From NCBI GenBank assembly GCA_023411815.1, contig JAEYOJ010000133.1:1-64000 (forward strand): DNA of 64,000 bases, given 5' to 3'. The notes below the pieces were generated by a model. The model made no database searches and was not told the DNA's origin. It saw only the letters and a list, made by a program, of their open reading frames with translations. Shown here one piece after another: positions 53,718 to 62,632 of this stretch. The DNA is from Pseudomonadota bacterium (lineage in GTDB: Bacteria > Desulfobacterota > Desulfovibrionia > Desulfovibrionales > Desulfovibrionaceae). Made by a program: the position numbers and the translations under genes. The stretch's first letter is position 1. Each line of letters opens with the position of its first letter.

Positions 53718-55409
53718 GTGCACGATAAGCGCGAGACCACATACCAGGCCACGACGTCGGGCGACGGCGACATCCTGCTGAGCGTCGACGGCAAGACCTG
53801 GCGTTTGCTGGGTCGATCCGGGGCCGAAACCGAGCTCAGGCCGGCGCGTGAATTCCTGGCCTCCAGCAACGGCTTGCCCGTGGTCATCGGCGCGGGCATG
53901 GGCAATGCCCTGGCCCTGCTGTTGGCCGGCGGATGCGGCCCCGTGGCCGTGGTGGACTGCGAGAGGTCCATCCAGGACCTGAGCGGTTCGCGCGAGCGTT
54001 TCGGACTGGCTCCCGGCGTGACCTGGATTGACGCTCCCAGCGCCGAACAGGCCTTGCGCGAGCTGACCCGCTGGCAGGAGGCCAACGGCGGGGCGCCGCT
54101 CATGCCCATCGTGCACCCGGTCTACCTGCGCCTGCGGCCTAGCTATTACCTGGCCCTGCGCGAGAGCTGCCGCGCGAGCCGCAGCTTCGACTTCTGGTCC
54201 CGCGCGCGCTACACCAAGTTCACCTCCTGGCCTCCCAGGCTGCTACTCCTGTCCAGCCGTTATTTCCTCATGGGCGAGATGGAGGCGGCCTGCAAGCGTC
54301 TGGGCGTGCCGCACCGCTTCATCGACATCGGGGACAAGGAGCGGGGCAGCACCGAGTTCGTGGAAATGCTGCTATCGGCCGTGGTGGAATTCAGGCCCGA
54401 CTTCGTGCTGACCATCAACCATCTCGGCGTGGACCGCGAGGGCGTGCTAGTGGAACTGCTTTCCCGCCTGGAGTTGCCGCTGGCTTCCTGGTTCGTGGAC
54501 AACCCGCACCTCATTCTCTCGCTGTATAAGCGTTTGGACAATCCGTTCACGGCCATCTTCACCTGGGACCGGGACAACATTCCCTCGCTCAAGGCCCAGG
54601 GTTTTCCCAACGTGGACTATCTGCCGCTGGGCGTGGATCTCGAACGTTTCCGGCCGCCGACGTATCAGCCGGCACATCATCCCTGGCGGGCGCGCATCTC
54701 CTTCGTGGGCAATTCCATGCTCTCCAAGGTTGCTCACCGGCTCAAGGGGGCCAAGGCGCCCCGGCCGCTCATCCTGGCCTACCGCGAGGTGGCCCGGAAT
54801 TTTGCCGCGAGCGAGGCCCGCTCGGTGCGCGACTTCCTGGCCGGCGAGTATCCGGACCTCTTCGACCTGTACGAGGCCTTGCCGAGCCTGGAGCGGCGCC
54901 TGGCCTTCGAGGCCCTGCTGACCTGGGAGGCCACGCGGCGCTACCGCCTGTCCTGCGTGGAAAAGATCTTGCCCTTCGATCCTCTCATCGTCGGCGACCG
55001 CTTGTGGAAGACGGCGCTCAAGGGCCGCTCCGAGCCCTGGCGCTGGCACCATGAGCTCAGCTACTACTCGGACTTGCCTGGCTTCTATCCGCTCAGCGAC
55101 ATCAACTTCAACTGCACGAGCAAGCAGATGAAGGGCGCGGTGAACCAGCGCGTGTTCGACGTGCCGGCCTGCGGCGGCTTCGTGCTTTCGGATTACCGCG
55201 AGCAGATGGAGGATCTTTTCGAGTTGGGCCGCGAAGCCATCTGCTACCGCGACCCGGAGGAGATCCCCGAGATCGTCCACTTCTACCTGGACAACCCGTC
55301 TGCGCGGGAGCGCGTGGCCCGCGCCGGCCGCGAGCGCGTGCTGCGCGACCACGGCTACGACCTGCGCCTCGATACGCTCATGCGCGCCATGCAGCGTCTG
55401 TATGGCTAA
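53718..55409 (+). CDS. Glycosyltransferase with N-terminal DUF3880-like region
   Basis: A 563-residue protein beginning at GTG 53718. The C-terminal part (about 380-563) is a GT4/GT1-like domain with YPLSDINFNCTSKQMKGAVNQRVFDVPACGGFVLSDYREQ and an end ERVARAGRERVLRDHGYDLRL, as in spore-coat/CgeB-type transferases. The middle has SWFVDNPHLILSLY and DYLPLGVDLERFRP. The location directly before flagellar genes makes flagellin or surface glycosylation a reasonable idea. The frame overlaps the next gene by 8 bases. Confidence 0.82.
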   Translation: MHDKRETTYQATTSGDGDILLSVDGKTWRLLGRSGAETELRPAREFLASSNGLPVVIGAGMGNALALLLAGGCGPVAVVDCERSIQDLSGSRERFGLAPGVTWIDAPSAEQALRELTRWQEANGGAPLMPIVHPVYLRLRPSYYLALRESCRASRSFDFWSRARYTKFTSWPPRLLLLSSRYFLMGEMEAACKRLGVPHRFIDIGDKERGSTEFVEMLLSAVVEFRPDFVLTINHLGVDREGVLVELLSRLELPLASWFVDNPHLILSLYKRLDNPFTAIFTWDRDNIPSLKAQGFPNVDYLPLGVDLERFRPPTYQPAHHPWRARISFVGNSMLSKVAHRLKGAKAPRPLILAYREVARNFAASEARSVRDFLAGEYPDLFDLYEALPSLERRLAFEALLTWEATRRYRLSCVEKILPFDPLIVGDRLWKTALKGRSEPWRWHHELSYYSDLPGFYPLSDINFNCTSKQMKGAVNQRVFDVPACGGFVLSDYREQMEDLFELGREAICYRDPEEIPEIVHFYLDNPSARERVARAGRERVLRDHGYDLRLDTLMRAMQRLYG

Positions 55410-56835
55410 GCCCCCCATCCTCATCCTGCAGTTGCAGCGCATGGGGGACACTATCCTGACCTTCCCCCTGGTGCTGTGGCTGACACGGCGTTATCCGGGA
55501 CACCCCGTATGGATCGTGGCCGAGCGTGTATTTTACGAAGCATTGATGTCCGTGAGCCCGGCAGTGACCTATTTCCCCTGGGAGGGCACCGGGCAGCTGC
55601 TCAAGGAGCGCTTTCTGCTCTGCCTGAACCTCTCCCACCGGCCGGAAGCCGCTGAATTGGCAGGTCGCGTGCAGGCCGAGGCGGTCTTCGGGACCGTGGC
55701 TAGGCCGGACGGAGCGCGCTACGTCCACGGGTTCTTTCAGCTTTACAGGGCCGCGCTCACGCATTGCAACCGACACAACCGGCTGCACTGGGCCGACATG
55801 AACGCCTTGGACGTCGTATCCGCGGACGACCTGCGCTCCACGCACTGGCCTCTACCGCGCACACTGGGCAAGGATTCGCGGGCCGTGGGCTTGTTCGTGG
55901 GCGCCAGCGAGAGGGCCAAGCGGCCCGATCCCGTCTTCTGGGCCGCATTGTCCGACGATTTGCACGGCAGGGGCTTCCGACCGGTGCTCTTCGGTGGTCC
56001 CGGGGAGCGTGAGCTTGCCGCCGAGGTTCAGCGCCGCGCCCGCTGCCGCGTGCTCAACCAGGCCGGGCGCCTCGGCTTGGGCGAACTGGCCGCGGTGGGC
56101 CAGGCCCTGCAGCTCATGATCACCCCGGACACGGGCCCCATGCACCTGGCGGCCTGGACCGGCACCAAGGTGCTCAATCTGTCCATGGGGCCGGTCAATC
56201 CCTGGGAGACAGGACCTTATCAACCGGGCCATTACGTGCTGCGCGCGGCGAGGAGTTGCGTGGGGTGCTGGGAGTGCGACAGGTTTGGCTCGGGTGGGCA
56301 TGGCGAGAGCATGCCCTGCCACGAGGCGTTCGTTCCGTCCCGCGTCGCTTTGCTTGCCTCGCTGCTTGCCAGGGGCAGGTCGGGCGACTTGGAGCGCCTA
56401 CGTTTGCCGGGTGGGCGGCTGCTGCTGACCGGGCGTGACGATGATGGGCTTTATGCCTTGCGGCCCGTCATTGGAGCCGTGCCCGGGGCCCGCGAACTGG
56501 TCAGCCGCCTGTGGTCGGCATTTTTCGGCTGGCGTGCAGGCTTGTGGGACCGTGTCCGGCCGGCGGCGGATGCGCGGGCGTTGCTGCAGGAACGGCCTGC
56601 TCTGGCCATGGTCCTGCGTCGCGTATTGCCGCATTTCGGCCGAGAGTTGCGTCTCAGCCTGGCCGGCAAGACCGCCACCCTGGACCGGAATTTCTGGAGA
56701 GCCGTGCCGCCCCTGGCGCGGCCCTTGTCGAGTTGGCTGCATCTCTTTCTGCAAAACGCCGACTACAGCCTCCACTCCAGGCGAGAGTCCCTGGAAATGC
56801 TGGAAGCCCTGAGCGCCTTACTGACGGACTCCTGA
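55402..56835 (+). CDS. Glycosyltransferase family 9 (heptosyltransferase-like)
   Basis: A 477-residue GT9-type protein: ILILQLQRMGDTILTFPLVLWLTRRYPG at the N-terminus and DTGPMHLAAWTGTKVLNLSMGPVNPWETGPY, the motif of ADP-heptose transferases. A C-terminal extension of about 150 residues beyond the usual family length is unassigned. It contains CVGCWECDRF, a cysteine cluster also seen in some GT9 proteins. It is coupled to the upstream glycosyltransferase gene and precedes the flagellar operon. Confidence 0.85.
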   Translation: MAKPPILILQLQRMGDTILTFPLVLWLTRRYPGHPVWIVAERVFYEALMSVSPAVTYFPWEGTGQLLKERFLLCLNLSHRPEAAELAGRVQAEAVFGTVARPDGARYVHGFFQLYRAALTHCNRHNRLHWADMNALDVVSADDLRSTHWPLPRTLGKDSRAVGLFVGASERAKRPDPVFWAALSDDLHGRGFRPVLFGGPGERELAAEVQRRARCRVLNQAGRLGLGELAAVGQALQLMITPDTGPMHLAAWTGTKVLNLSMGPVNPWETGPYQPGHYVLRAARSCVGCWECDRFGSGGHGESMPCHEAFVPSRVALLASLLARGRSGDLERLRLPGGRLLLTGRDDDGLYALRPVIGAVPGARELVSRLWSAFFGWRAGLWDRVRPAADARALLQERPALAMVLRRVLPHFGRELRLSLAGKTATLDRNFWRAVPPLARPLSSWLHLFLQNADYSLHSRRESLEMLEALSALLTDS

Positions 56836-56887
56836 TCCTTCCGCCCGCCGCTGCCATCCGGGGCAGGGAAAAAACTACCTCTCCTTT

Positions 56888-56905
56888 TGTAATCTTTCTT
56901 TACAA
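56888..56905. promoter_or_regulatory. Short inverted repeat before the flagellar operon
   Basis: TTGTAA (56888-56893) and TTACAA (56900-56905) form a perfect inverted repeat in an AT-rich patch about 70 bases upstream of the fliK-like gene. It may be an operator or simply promoter DNA. A GGGCAC...CTTGG segment at 56922-56937 resembles sigma-54 but has wrong spacing. Confidence 0.3.
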
Positions 56906-56975
56906 CTCCTTGTTTTCATTGGGCACGACATCTTGGAACGGCTTTTGATCCTATGCTGTGCAAGGAGTTCCAACG

Positions 56976-58586
56976 ATGCAAATTCTTCCCTGCGATGGAT
57001 ATGGACGCGAGGCCGGAGCCGCGAGCAAGGACTGGTCGAGCTCGGGCAGCGAGGCCGCTTCGGCGTTCGCCGGAGTTCTGAGCCAGCATGTCGCCTCTCC
57101 CAATGCCCCCAACTCCGGTTCGTCCTTGAACGGCTCGGCTGGCCGACAGGAAAGGATCAATAGCGAAGAAAGGCTCCGGGCCGAGGCGGACACGCCTGCC
57201 GGCCGCGCAGTGGCTGATAGGAAGGTCGGCAAGGAAGAATTTTCCGCCGTGCGCGAGGAACTGCGCAAGCAGGGCTACGCGGAAGCCGACCTGAACCGCC
57301 TGGAGCAGCGCGTGTCCGAAGGGGTGACATGGCGCGAGTTCCAGCGTGACCTTGTCGAACTGGCGCGCAAGTCGCGTCTGGGCACTGCCGGCGCCATCGG
57401 CCTTGAGAACTCCAATGTGTTGCAGAGCCTGTTCCAGAAGGTAGGCTTTTCCGGGGTCCAGGCCGAAAGCCTGGTCAAGAATCTTGAATCAGGCAACTCG
57501 CGGCAGGTGCTGGAAGCCCTCAAGCGTCAGCTTGAAAGCCTGCCGGCCGACAAGCCCCTCAGCCTGCGTCCCGCGGAACTCAAGGCCCTGGGTGACGCCC
57601 TTGGGCTTAACGAACGCGGCAGATCATCCCTGCGGGGCTACCTTAACCAGGGTACGGGCCCTAACGGCCGCATGCTGACCTCTCCTGAGAGTCTGCGCGG
57701 CATCATCACCGTTATGCAGAACGAGTCCACGGACGGCCTCGACTACATTCAGCGCATGGATGCCATGCAGAAGCTCGTGGGCGATGTCCTGCAACAGGCC
57801 CGTTCCAAGGCTTCCGGCGAGGCCAATTCCGACCGCATGGGCCAGGATGCCGGCGACAAGCTGCTGAACGCCAGCAAGCACGACATGAAGGCCAAGCACG
57901 CCCCTGGATCCGACGGGAAGCATGAGGGCAAGGCCGGCGACAAAAACGGTGACACGATCGCCGACAAGGCCAGGGAGGAGCACCTCAAGGAATTGGGGGG
58001 CAGGGCCCAGGACAAGATGGCCATGCCCAAGTCCCAACCGCTGGCGGGTGCGGTCGCGGATGCGTCCGCGCAGGTCAGGCCCGAGTTCCAGGTCTCTGCG
58101 AGCCCGACCCAGAGCGTTCCGTCCCAGGCGCAACTCTTCCAGCAGGTGAGCGGCGGCATTCTGCAGAGCATGGGGAATGGCGGACAGCGGCTGACCATCA
58201 ATCTGTCCCCCGAGGAACTCGGCTCGCTGCAGGTCATGCTGCAGGTCCGCGACAAGGAACTCTCTGCGGTGATTCGCGCCGACTCTCCCGAAGCCGCCAG
58301 GGCCCTAAGCGACCAGCTGGCCCAGCTCAGGCAGACCCTTGAGCAGCAGGGCTTCAAGGTGTCCAGCCTGGAAGTGCAGACCGGCCTGGCCAACCAACAC
58401 GGGTATCACACCTGGTCGGGTGCGGACGGCCACAATCTCATGCAGGAGCGCCAGGAGCGCGCCCGGATGCAACGCCTGTCTTCCCTGCGCGGACAGGCCG
58501 CCGAAAATGGAACAGCGGCTCAGCCTCCCGCGGCCCCAGGGATGGGCAGGGGAGTGAGCAGCGAATCAGTGGATATTTTCGCTTAA
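56976..58586 (+). CDS. fliK: FliK-like flagellar hook-length control protein
   Basis: A 536-residue protein. The C-terminal domain (about 395-480) is FliK-like: QRLTINLSPEELGSLQVMLQVRDKELSAVIRADSPEAARALSDQLAQLRQTLEQQGFKVSSLEVQ. The rest is a polar, Ala/Ser/Lys-rich linker containing GDKNGD-type repeats, consistent with a molecular ruler secreted through the flagellar exporter. AAGGAG lies 8 bases before ATG 56976, favouring it over the upstream GTG. It starts the operon fliK-flgD-flgE. Confidence 0.88.
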   Translation: MQILPCDGYGREAGAASKDWSSSGSEAASAFAGVLSQHVASPNAPNSGSSLNGSAGRQERINSEERLRAEADTPAGRAVADRKVGKEEFSAVREELRKQGYAEADLNRLEQRVSEGVTWREFQRDLVELARKSRLGTAGAIGLENSNVLQSLFQKVGFSGVQAESLVKNLESGNSRQVLEALKRQLESLPADKPLSLRPAELKALGDALGLNERGRSSLRGYLNQGTGPNGRMLTSPESLRGIITVMQNESTDGLDYIQRMDAMQKLVGDVLQQARSKASGEANSDRMGQDAGDKLLNASKHDMKAKHAPGSDGKHEGKAGDKNGDTIADKAREEHLKELGGRAQDKMAMPKSQPLAGAVADASAQVRPEFQVSASPTQSVPSQAQLFQQVSGGILQSMGNGGQRLTINLSPEELGSLQVMLQVRDKELSAVIRADSPEAARALSDQLAQLRQTLEQQGFKVSSLEVQTGLANQHGYHTWSGADGHNLMQERQERARMQRLSSLRGQAAENGTAAQPPAAPGMGRGVSSESVDIFA

Positions 58587-58616
58587 ATCAAGAGCAAAAC
58601 CAGGGAGCGGTTTGCC

Positions 58617-59324
58617 ATGACCATGCTGACCAATGTCACGGGCGCCTCGTCGGCCATCGATCCGTACGCGGCCAAGACCAAGTCCGAAAGCGGTGCCTTG
58701 GACCAATCGACCTTCCTCAACCTCCTGATGGCTCAGCTCCAGCACCAGGATCCGCTGAACCCCATGGAGGACAAGGATTTCACCGCGCAGTTGGCCCAGT
58801 TCTCGAGCCTCGAGCAACTGAACAACATCAACAAAGGCATCGAGAGCCTCAATACCAGCGCGGGCCGCCAGGACATGTTGGGCGCGGTGAGCTTCATCGG
58901 CAAGGACATCCGTGCCTTCGGCAACACGGTCAGCAAGGAAGGGAATGCCATCACCAAGGCCTTCTACGAGTTGGATGAGCCGGTGAAGGACATGTACTAC
59001 AACGTCTACGACTCCTACGGGGTCCTCGTGAACACGGTGAAGGTCGGTGCGCGCCAGGCCGGCTCCTATGAGTTCCAGTGGGACGGCAAGGACTTCAACG
59101 GCTCGACCCTTCCCGACGGCACCTACACCATGGCCATCGCCGCCGAGAATGCCGACGGCAAGCCGGTCATGGTCTACACCGAGGTCAGCGGCACGGTCAG
59201 CGGCGTGAGCGGCGAGAACGGCATCCCCATGCTGCGCCTCACCGACGGACGGACCGTGAGCTTCTTCAACGTCAAGGAAATCGTCAGCGACGGCAGCTCC
59301 AAGAAAACCGACTCGAACGCATAA
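58617..59324 (+). CDS. flgD: Flagellar hook-assembly protein FlgD
   Basis: A 235-residue cap protein that guides assembly of hook subunits. N-terminal FLNLLMAQLQHQDPLNPMEDKDFTAQLAQFSSLEQL is the family signature; the FlgD Ig-like part has DGTYTMAIAAENADGKPV. It is 30 bases after fliK and 38 before flgE. Confidence 0.95.
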   Translation: MTMLTNVTGASSAIDPYAAKTKSESGALDQSTFLNLLMAQLQHQDPLNPMEDKDFTAQLAQFSSLEQLNNINKGIESLNTSAGRQDMLGAVSFIGKDIRAFGNTVSKEGNAITKAFYELDEPVKDMYYNVYDSYGVLVNTVKVGARQAGSYEFQWDGKDFNGSTLPDGTYTMAIAAENADGKPVMVYTEVSGTVSGVSGENGIPMLRLTDGRTVSFFNVKEIVSDGSSKKTDSNA

Positions 59325-59362
59325 AGCGTTCTTCATAAATTTCATCACCAAGGAGGAGATGT

Positions 59363-61006
59363 ATGGGCCTGTCAGCTTCCATGTTTTCCGGTGTTACCGG
59401 ACTTAAAGCCCACGGCGACAAGATGGGTGTCATCGGCAACAACATCGCCAACGTGAACACCATCGGCTTCAAGGGCGCACGCATGTACTTCCAGGATGTC
59501 ATCAGCCAGGATATTCCCACTGCCGCCGGCATCGGCCAGGTCGGTCGCGGCGTGGGCATCGGCGCCATTTACGCGGACTACAGCCAGGGCGGTTTCGAGA
59601 CCACGGGTGAAACCACGGACCTGGCCATCGGCGGCAAGGGCTTCTTCATGGTCAAGAAGAAGAACGAGGCTACGACCTACTACACCCGCGCCGGCAACTT
59701 CCGTTTCGACCAGGACGGCTATCTGCAGGATCCGAACGGGCTGGTGCTGCAGGGCTGGAAGGTGGAGCGCTCCGGCCCCACGGCGGCCGTGTCCGGCGTC
59801 ACCACCAGCAGCAATAGCGTGCGCATCACGGGCACGCCCACGGACATCCGCCTGAACAATTTCCAGTCGCCGCCCCAGAAGACCACCAACGTAACGGTCA
59901 TCACCAACCTCGATTCGACCCAGAAGAGCCGGGCCGAGAGCTCAACCGACCCGTTCTTCGCCATGTTCGAGAACTGGGACGGCACCCAGGAGACGCCGCT
60001 CAGCGAGGCCCTGTACGGCTATCAGGCCACCATCAAGGTCTTCGACGCCAACGGCAACGCCCACGACCTGACCGTGTATTACGACCAGGTCACCCTGGAA
60101 GACTCGGGAGGCCGCAAGGTCTGGGAGTACATGGTCACTTCCAAGCCCACCGAGGACGGCCGCAACATCGACGGCGCGGACCTGCGCGGCACCGACGTCG
60201 CGGGCGTGCTCATGATCGGCACCTTGTCCTTCAACTCCTCGGGCGAACTGGAGAACCAGACCGCGTTCACGCTCAAGTCCACTGCCACGGGCAGCATGAA
60301 GGACCTGAACAACTGGACTCTGGCAGACTTCTCCCAGAGCGGTTTCCCGACGTTCACGGCCAACTTCCTGGGCGAGGACAATGCGAGCGGCACGGACGAA
60401 GCGGAAGCCTCGCTGGTGGAGATCAATTTCGGTTTGCGCAACGGAAACGTGAGCGGCGGCGGCTGGAGTGCGCTGACTGACGCACAAACCATGTCCACGA
60501 CCTTCAATACGGGCGTGGCGCATCCCACAGGCACGGACATCGCCGGCCTGCCCAAGTTCCTGGGCAGCGAACTGCAGGCCACGGCCACCACGTCCTACGC
60601 CGAGAAGGGCTCGTCCACGCTCTTCCAGGCCCAGGATGGCTATGCCGCCGGTCTGCTGCTGGGCGTCATGGTGGACAGCGACGGCATCTTGAGCGGCCGC
60701 TATTCCAACGGCCAGATCCTGGAGCTGTTCGCCATCACCCTGGCCGACTTCAACAACCCTTGGGGTCTGCGGCGCGAAGGCGGCAACCTGTTCCTGGATA
60801 CGCGCGATTCGGGCGGGGCCATCACCAACCAGGCCAACCGGGGCGGCAAGGGCTCCATATCCTCCAACTCCATCGAGCAGTCCAACGTGGACATGGCCGA
60901 CGAGTTCGTGCAGATGATCACCACCCAGCGCGGCTTCCAGGCCAACGGCAAGGTCATCACCACCGTGGACACGCTGCTGGGCGAGGTCATCAACCTCAAG
61001 CGCTAG
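59363..61006 (+). CDS. flgE: Flagellar hook protein FlgE
   Basis: A 547-residue hook subunit. N-terminal MGLSASMFSGVTGLKAHGDKMGVIGNNIANVNTIGFKGAR, FlgE-type D1, and the C-terminal SNSIEQSNVDMADEFVQMITTQRGFQANGKVITTVDTLLGEVINLKR. Slightly longer than enteric FlgE. AAGGAGGAG precedes the ATG. Confidence 0.96.
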   Translation: MGLSASMFSGVTGLKAHGDKMGVIGNNIANVNTIGFKGARMYFQDVISQDIPTAAGIGQVGRGVGIGAIYADYSQGGFETTGETTDLAIGGKGFFMVKKKNEATTYYTRAGNFRFDQDGYLQDPNGLVLQGWKVERSGPTAAVSGVTTSSNSVRITGTPTDIRLNNFQSPPQKTTNVTVITNLDSTQKSRAESSTDPFFAMFENWDGTQETPLSEALYGYQATIKVFDANGNAHDLTVYYDQVTLEDSGGRKVWEYMVTSKPTEDGRNIDGADLRGTDVAGVLMIGTLSFNSSGELENQTAFTLKSTATGSMKDLNNWTLADFSQSGFPTFTANFLGEDNASGTDEAEASLVEINFGLRNGNVSGGGWSALTDAQTMSTTFNTGVAHPTGTDIAGLPKFLGSELQATATTSYAEKGSSTLFQAQDGYAAGLLLGVMVDSDGILSGRYSNGQILELFAITLADFNNPWGLRREGGNLFLDTRDSGGAITNQANRGGKGSISSNSIEQSNVDMADEFVQMITTQRGFQANGKVITTVDTLLGEVINLKR

Positions 61007-61029
61007 CCCTGAATCTGCAGACGGCAAAA

Positions 61030-61066
61030 AAAGGCCGCGTCCGTGAGAACGGGCGCGGCCTTTCGT
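61030..61066 (+). terminator. Terminator of the fliK-flgD-flgE operon
   Basis: A 13-bp stem with one G-U pair (61030-61042 with 61051-61063) has an 8-base loop and ends in TTTCGTG. Confidence 0.7.
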
Positions 61067-61127
61067 GTTTCAGCCTGTCCGGCTGCGGCGCATACCCGGA
61101 CGCCGACGTCAGCGCAGGCTGCATAGT

Positions 61128-61260
61128 GCATTTGCTATTGAAAATGTTCTGCAAGCCATGCGTCGGCATGGCCTGCCGCTAGCTTCGGCGTAGGCGCAAT
61201 TCACTTGCGCCGTCAACGCCGGAGCGGGCGTCCTAACGGCAATCTACTCAAAAGCTGGGA
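61128..61260 (+). repeat. Dispersed structured repeat, copy B
   Basis: Nearly identical in layout to copy A. It has a left GCATTTGCTATTGAAAATG segment, the perfect hairpin GCCATGC/GCATGGC (61155-61172 region), GCCGCTAGCTTCGGCGTAGG, the hairpin GGCGCAATTCACTTGCGCC, and GCCGGAGCGGGCGTC. It lies 65 bases beyond the operon terminator. The remaining DNA to the flagellin promoter (61261-61579) holds no recognised gene. Confidence 0.85.
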
Positions 61261-61579
61261 ATGGCTTTATCCTCCGAACTCCGTCCGCCAGAATCCTGCT
61301 TGGATAGGGCGCGCCTGGACCGGCGCGGTCCACTCCGCATCAAAATTGAGACATCATTCCCGCCTGTCCATGTCCAGGCAAAAACTAGTTTGCAACGAAA
61401 GCGGTTGTCTCCCTTTCCACGCGACCTGATCCGCCCGGACTGTTCGCAATGACCTATAAGGTACTTTTGGCCGTTCCGGATCGGCTGGCGGAAAGAAAGT
61501 CCAGCCCGGAAGCCATCGGGAGGCGGAAAAGTCTACCGCCTTCGCATGCAATTATTTGGAATATTAGGATATTCTCGAG

Positions 61580-61595
61580 TGGCACCCGCATTGCT
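61580..61595 (+). promoter_or_regulatory. Sigma-54 promoter of flagellin
   Basis: The bases read TGGCACCCGCATTGCT: perfect -24 TGGCAC and perfect -12 TTGCT with 5-base spacing. It predicts transcription start near 61606, about 42 bases before the ATG. Confidence 0.9.
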
Positions 61596-61609
61596 CAATG
61601 CAGGCAACG

Positions 61610-61637
61610 ACACGGAAGGGCTTTGCCAGAACAAGGA
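61610..61637 (+). promoter_or_regulatory. Candidate CsrA-binding sites in the flagellin leader
   Basis: ACACGGA (61610-61616) and ACAAGGA (61631-61637) both match the ACANGGA core recognised by CsrA. They are 21 bases apart, and the second overlaps the AAGGAGG Shine-Dalgarno. The spacing and placement resemble the hag leader of Bacillus, known for CsrA control with FliW. Confidence 0.6.
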
Positions 61638-61647
61638 GGTTTCGAGC

Positions 61648-62562
61648 ATGTCTTTGGTAATCAATCACAACCTTATGGCTATGAATGCGGCCAGGAACCT
61701 GAACTCCGCATACGGTAACTTGAGCACGTCCACCCGTCGCCTGTCCTCGGGTCTGCGCGTCGGCACGGCGGCTGACGACGCCGCCGGTCTGGCCATCCGC
61801 GAGCTCATGCGCGCCGATATCGCTTCCTACAACCAGGGCGTGCGCAACGCCAACGACGCCATCAGCCTCATCCAGACGGCCGACGGCGCTCTGCAGGTCG
61901 TGGACGAGAAGCTGATCCGCATGAAAGAGCTGGCGCAACAGGCCGCCACGGGCACCTACAACTCCGACCAGCGCTTGATCATCGACTCCGAGTACCAGGC
62001 CATGGCCTCGGAAATCACGCGTATCGCCAACGCCACCGACTTCAACGGCACATACCTGCTCAACGGGAACCTGTCCAAGACCCCCGGCCTGACCGCGGGA
62101 GAGTCGCATAACGGCGACGGCCTGAAGTCCACCGGCCCGCTGAAGATCCACTTCGGCACGGGCAACGACTCAGCGGAAGACTACTATTACATCACCATCG
62201 GCGGCTGCACCGCCTCGATCCTGGGCGTGGGCATGAGCGCCGCACCCGGAGCCAGAGGACGCTCCATTTCCACGCAGGCCAGAGCTCAGGAAGCCCTGAC
62301 GGCCATCAACGAGGCGATCACCTCCAAGGACAACATCCGCGCTCACCTTGGCGCCATGCAGAACCGCCTGGAGAACACGGTCACCAACCTGCAGATTATG
62401 GTCGAGAACCTGCAGGCTTCCGAATCGCGCATCTCCGACGTGGATGTCGCCTCCGAGATGACCGAGTTCGTGCGCCAGCAGATTCTGTCCCAGTCCGCCG
62501 TGGCCATGCTCGCCCAGGCCAACTCCCTGCCCAAGATGGCCATGCAGCTCATCGGCGGCTAG
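61648..62562 (+). CDS. fliC: Flagellin
   Basis: A 304-residue filament protein. The N-terminal D0/D1 (MSLVINHNLMAMNAARNLNSAYGNLSTSTRRLSSGLRV) and C-terminal helix (NLQIMVENLQASESRISDVDVASEMTEFVRQQILSQSAVAMLAQANSLPKMAMQLIGG) are conserved. The middle is short, so the variable D2/D3 is reduced. AAGGAGG precedes the start. The frame is open upstream, but the ATG at 61648 is set by the Shine-Dalgarno and the conserved start. Confidence 0.97.
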   Translation: MSLVINHNLMAMNAARNLNSAYGNLSTSTRRLSSGLRVGTAADDAAGLAIRELMRADIASYNQGVRNANDAISLIQTADGALQVVDEKLIRMKELAQQAATGTYNSDQRLIIDSEYQAMASEITRIANATDFNGTYLLNGNLSKTPGLTAGESHNGDGLKSTGPLKIHFGTGNDSAEDYYYITIGGCTASILGVGMSAAPGARGRSISTQARAQEALTAINEAITSKDNIRAHLGAMQNRLENTVTNLQIMVENLQASESRISDVDVASEMTEFVRQQILSQSAVAMLAQANSLPKMAMQLIGG

Positions 62563-62589
62563 CCTCTCCGGCATACCGGTATTTGAAAG

Positions 62590-62611
62590 AGCGCCCCTCG
62601 GGGCGCTTTTT
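62590..62611 (+). terminator. Terminator of flagellin
   Basis: A 7-bp stem (62590-62596 with 62601-62607, loop CTCG) is followed by five Ts. It may also serve rnc on the opposite strand. Confidence 0.8.
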
Positions 62612-62632
62612 CGTTTTCCGCTACTGGTCGGG

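Noticed and set aside
56922..56938. Sigma-54-like sequence before fliK
   Set aside because: The GG-to-GC distance and -12 bases do not fit (TG in place of GC).
61067..61579. Sigma-28 promoter for flagellin
   Set aside because: No TAAA-N15-GCCGATAA-like sequence; the sigma-54 match is far better.
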